Positions 62,401 through 64,000 of a stretch of DNA of 64,000 nt are shown piece by piece (the stretch's first letter is position 1; every line of letters starts with the position of its first letter). The notes below the pieces were generated by a model that worked only from the letters and a program-made list of their open reading frames with translations, had not been told where the DNA came from and searched no databases. A program made the position numbers and the translations under genes. The DNA comes from Rotaria socialis (Eukaryota; Rotifera; Eurotatoria; Philodinida; Philodinidae), in assembly GCA_905331475.1 (NCBI GenBank), contig CAJNYU010000181.1, positions 186,001 to 250,000 of the forward strand, given 5' to 3'.

Positions 62401-63276
62401 AATAAAGCCATCAATAACAAATCTTAACAAGAAGAAAAAAAGATATTCATTCTTTTTTATGTGAAAATATTAAATTATATAAATAACTTTACTTTCCCAA
62501 TTTTGCATATCGATGAACCCATTTCCAACGACATGTTGCCAATGTATATCGCATAATATCTCCAAAATCACATTTTTCTCGTGATGTGCTAGATAGAAAA
62601 CGTAGGTTCAACTCGTATATTTTTTTTTTCTTCTAAACTTACATATATCGATAATGATCGTGACATCGAAGAAGTTGATGCATACAATAAAGTGTCATTG
62701 CACCCATAATCCAAAAAGCAATAGGCCCAAACTGAAACAATGTTGGATAAAAAAGAAGTAAATCAAGAACAAAAGAAAATCTAATTACAAGTATTCCAGC
62801 TTTCGATAGTGCATAAGGAAACGCGAGAATACCAGCGCCGATATTGCCTTTAATTAAATGCATTAAGGTTTCTAAATTTCTAGATAATTAAGAATAGAAA
62901 AGCGTTAAGATTCATAGGCTAAAGAAAACAGCAACGTGATAATTACGTTGTTTTATAATCAGTTTGATCTCCAATAATTGAAGAAACCAATGGTGCAATC
63001 TAAATAGTAGAAATTATTCTAAGTTTTCTCTCCAATAATGAAAGCTATTATTTTGATGGAATAGCAAAGCTAAGACTTTTTTACTACTAGAAAAGAAATC
63101 TTTCATACAGCTTCATTTTCGTTGTTTTCATCAACATGAGATATCATTGAATTTGTATCATCGTCGTTCTTAAAGAGAAGTGGTCGATCCGAATATTCGC
63201 CAACGGGTGTCGATGCTGGAATAATCGGTGATTCGGAGAAAACTTCCGATGGACTACGAACTAGTGCAGTTGTCAT
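59499..63276 (-). CDS. SLC36A: Proton-coupled amino-acid transporter, SLC36 family
   Basis: Membrane carrier that moves small neutral amino acids with protons across plasma or lysosomal membranes. Exons from the 5' end: 63109-63276, 62947-62999, 62789-62879, 62643-62731, 62493-62588, 62338-62422, 60831-60975, 60641-60771, 60402-60580, 60152-60333, 59771-59818 and 59499-59713; 493 residues. A hydrophilic cytosolic N-terminus of ~70 residues precedes LETLMHLIKGNIGAGILAFP, the family signature around the first helix. Further matches are FGPIAFWIMGAMTLYCMHQL, FIVITQLGFCSVYFVFV, SAMYVFEGIAL, YNLQFYVPFSLLWPR and ISLVGAVASTALSVIFPP, giving about eleven helices. The large intron 60976-62337 holds a MITE. 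An acceptor-like CTTTTTCTTTTAG ends 20 nt before the ATG. Confidence 0.93.
61938..62055. mobile_element. 118-bp MITE with GTAGGGGTG ends and 6-bp duplication
   Basis: In the large SLC36 intron. The ends GTAGGGGTG and CACCCCTAC form a 9-bp perfect inverted repeat, flanked by TTGAAA at 61932-61937 and 62056-62061. The interior is a string of GTTAA/TTAAC units in both orientations. No coding capacity. Confidence 0.65.
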
Positions 63277-63902
63277 CGTAGTATCCGCTGTGTGTTCTAA
63301 AAGAAAAAGTTAAATTTTCTTTCAAATCAATAGAAAGTTAAAAATATAAAATTCTATTAGATATTAATAGAATATCACATCTTGTTTTCGCTCGTAAATA
63401 AACAAGAGGAAACAAACTAAACTAAGTTTTTTTGTTCCTATATAATGATGAATCACAGATTGTCTAAGACATAATTTGTTTATGAACAACTTGCCTTTAA
63501 ATTATCGAATCAATTTTTGTTGTTTAAGATTCGAGTTAGTGGCGCACAGCGTTGATTGTACACTTGAGAAAACTCTATGGTCTCACTCATGTTAACGAAT
63601 TTGATGAAAAACATAATCTGTAATTCATCGAAAAACTAACCAATAAAATTTTCTCACTAATCCTCCTGTCAAGCGCACATTTAACATTGATTGTAGCACT
63701 CTCACTCAATTGCACTAATGATTCTTTTTTTTTCTGTAAATGGTTGATGATGATGTTTATTGTTTTTTCTCCTACCTTTCCTTTAAAACGAGAGAAACAA
63801 AAGAAAATCCCCATCCTTATAATTATTCTTATTCTCTATTTACCTTTGATCTCACGCTATTATATAAACCATTCAAAGGTAAATATTTAGATTATTTCAA
63901 TC
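63277..63902. other. Divergent spacer between SLC36 and HMG-box gene
   Basis: 626 nt between divergent genes, presumably carrying both promoters. It contains the acceptor-like site before SLC36 (plus-strand CT at 63297-63298) and a CT-rich stretch at about 63720-63785. No exon is visible. Confidence 0.5.
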
Positions 63903-64000
63903 ATGCCTAAAAAACCTTTGGATGCTAATAAACCTCGTGGACCAGTTACAGCTTATGCTTTATTTGTTCGTACTTGTCGTGATGAATTACGTCGTAAATA
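63903..64000 (+). CDS. HMGB: HMG-box chromatin protein (HMGB-like), N-terminal fragment
   Basis: The first 98 nt of a gene running off the window. It reads MPKKPLDANKPRGPVTAYAL then FVRTCRDELRRK. The KPRGPVTAYALF-type start of an HMG box A (proline, then aromatic F) is characteristic of HMGB1-3, DNA-bending chromatin proteins. The rest of the box, box B and any acidic tail are outside the window. Confidence 0.85.
   Translation, partial: MPKKPLDANKPRGPVTAYALFVRTCRDELRRK

Overview
This is a 64-kb piece of an AT-rich animal genome. Muscle-type myosin II, a Wnt ligand, an SLC36 transporter and an ANKIB1-type RBR ligase make it metazoan. The very short introns (mostly 50-65 nt), the intron-rich compact genes, the B-box/coiled-coil/propeller paralogues and splice-acceptor-like sites directly before several start codons suggest a bdelloid rotifer. 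That assignment is inference; no database was searched. Exon models were built by hand from GT/AG sites, reading-frame continuity and remembered family sequences.

Layout. 1-5.5 kb (+ strand): the 3' end of a G-protein beta subunit, an unrecognised protein with a PAM2-like motif, and eIF5A. 6-8.4 kb (-): PPIL6 and arylformamidase, close together. 9-10.6 kb (+) and 16.1-17.4 kb (-): two B-box-like paralogues. 12.2-15.7 kb (-): DUSP22-like phosphatase and RPUSD3, only 73 nt apart. 20.6-30.8 kb (-): a complete 29-exon myosin heavy chain including a 7-nt microexon. 33.6-34.3 kb (-): the 3' part of an unrecognised basic protein. 34.3-40.1 kb: largely empty, with one probable transposon carrying a poly-G run and an N. 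40.1-41.7 kb (-): Wnt5. 45-51 kb (-): an ANKIB1-type E3 ligase whose 5' exon(s) I cannot find. 51.4-53.3 kb (+): a secreted WxxW-trypsin fusion followed by a lone WxxW protein. 53.4-57.5 kb: transposon remnants. 57.5-63.3 kb (-): BSDC1 and an SLC36 amino-acid transporter, 250 nt apart. 63.9 kb to the end (+): start of an HMG-box protein.

The genes are mostly unrelated housekeeping or developmental genes. Two themes cut across them. First, three closely spaced same-strand pairs (RPUSD3-DUSP22, AFMID-PPIL6, SLC36-BSDC1) have an acceptor-like site just before the downstream start, as expected for operons resolved by spliced-leader trans-splicing. Second, the introns and spacers hold several small non-autonomous DNA transposons with clear target-site duplications. 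They include two hAT-like elements, one sitting exactly on a splice donor, and a two-copy family with inverted GATCAGT subterminal repeats.
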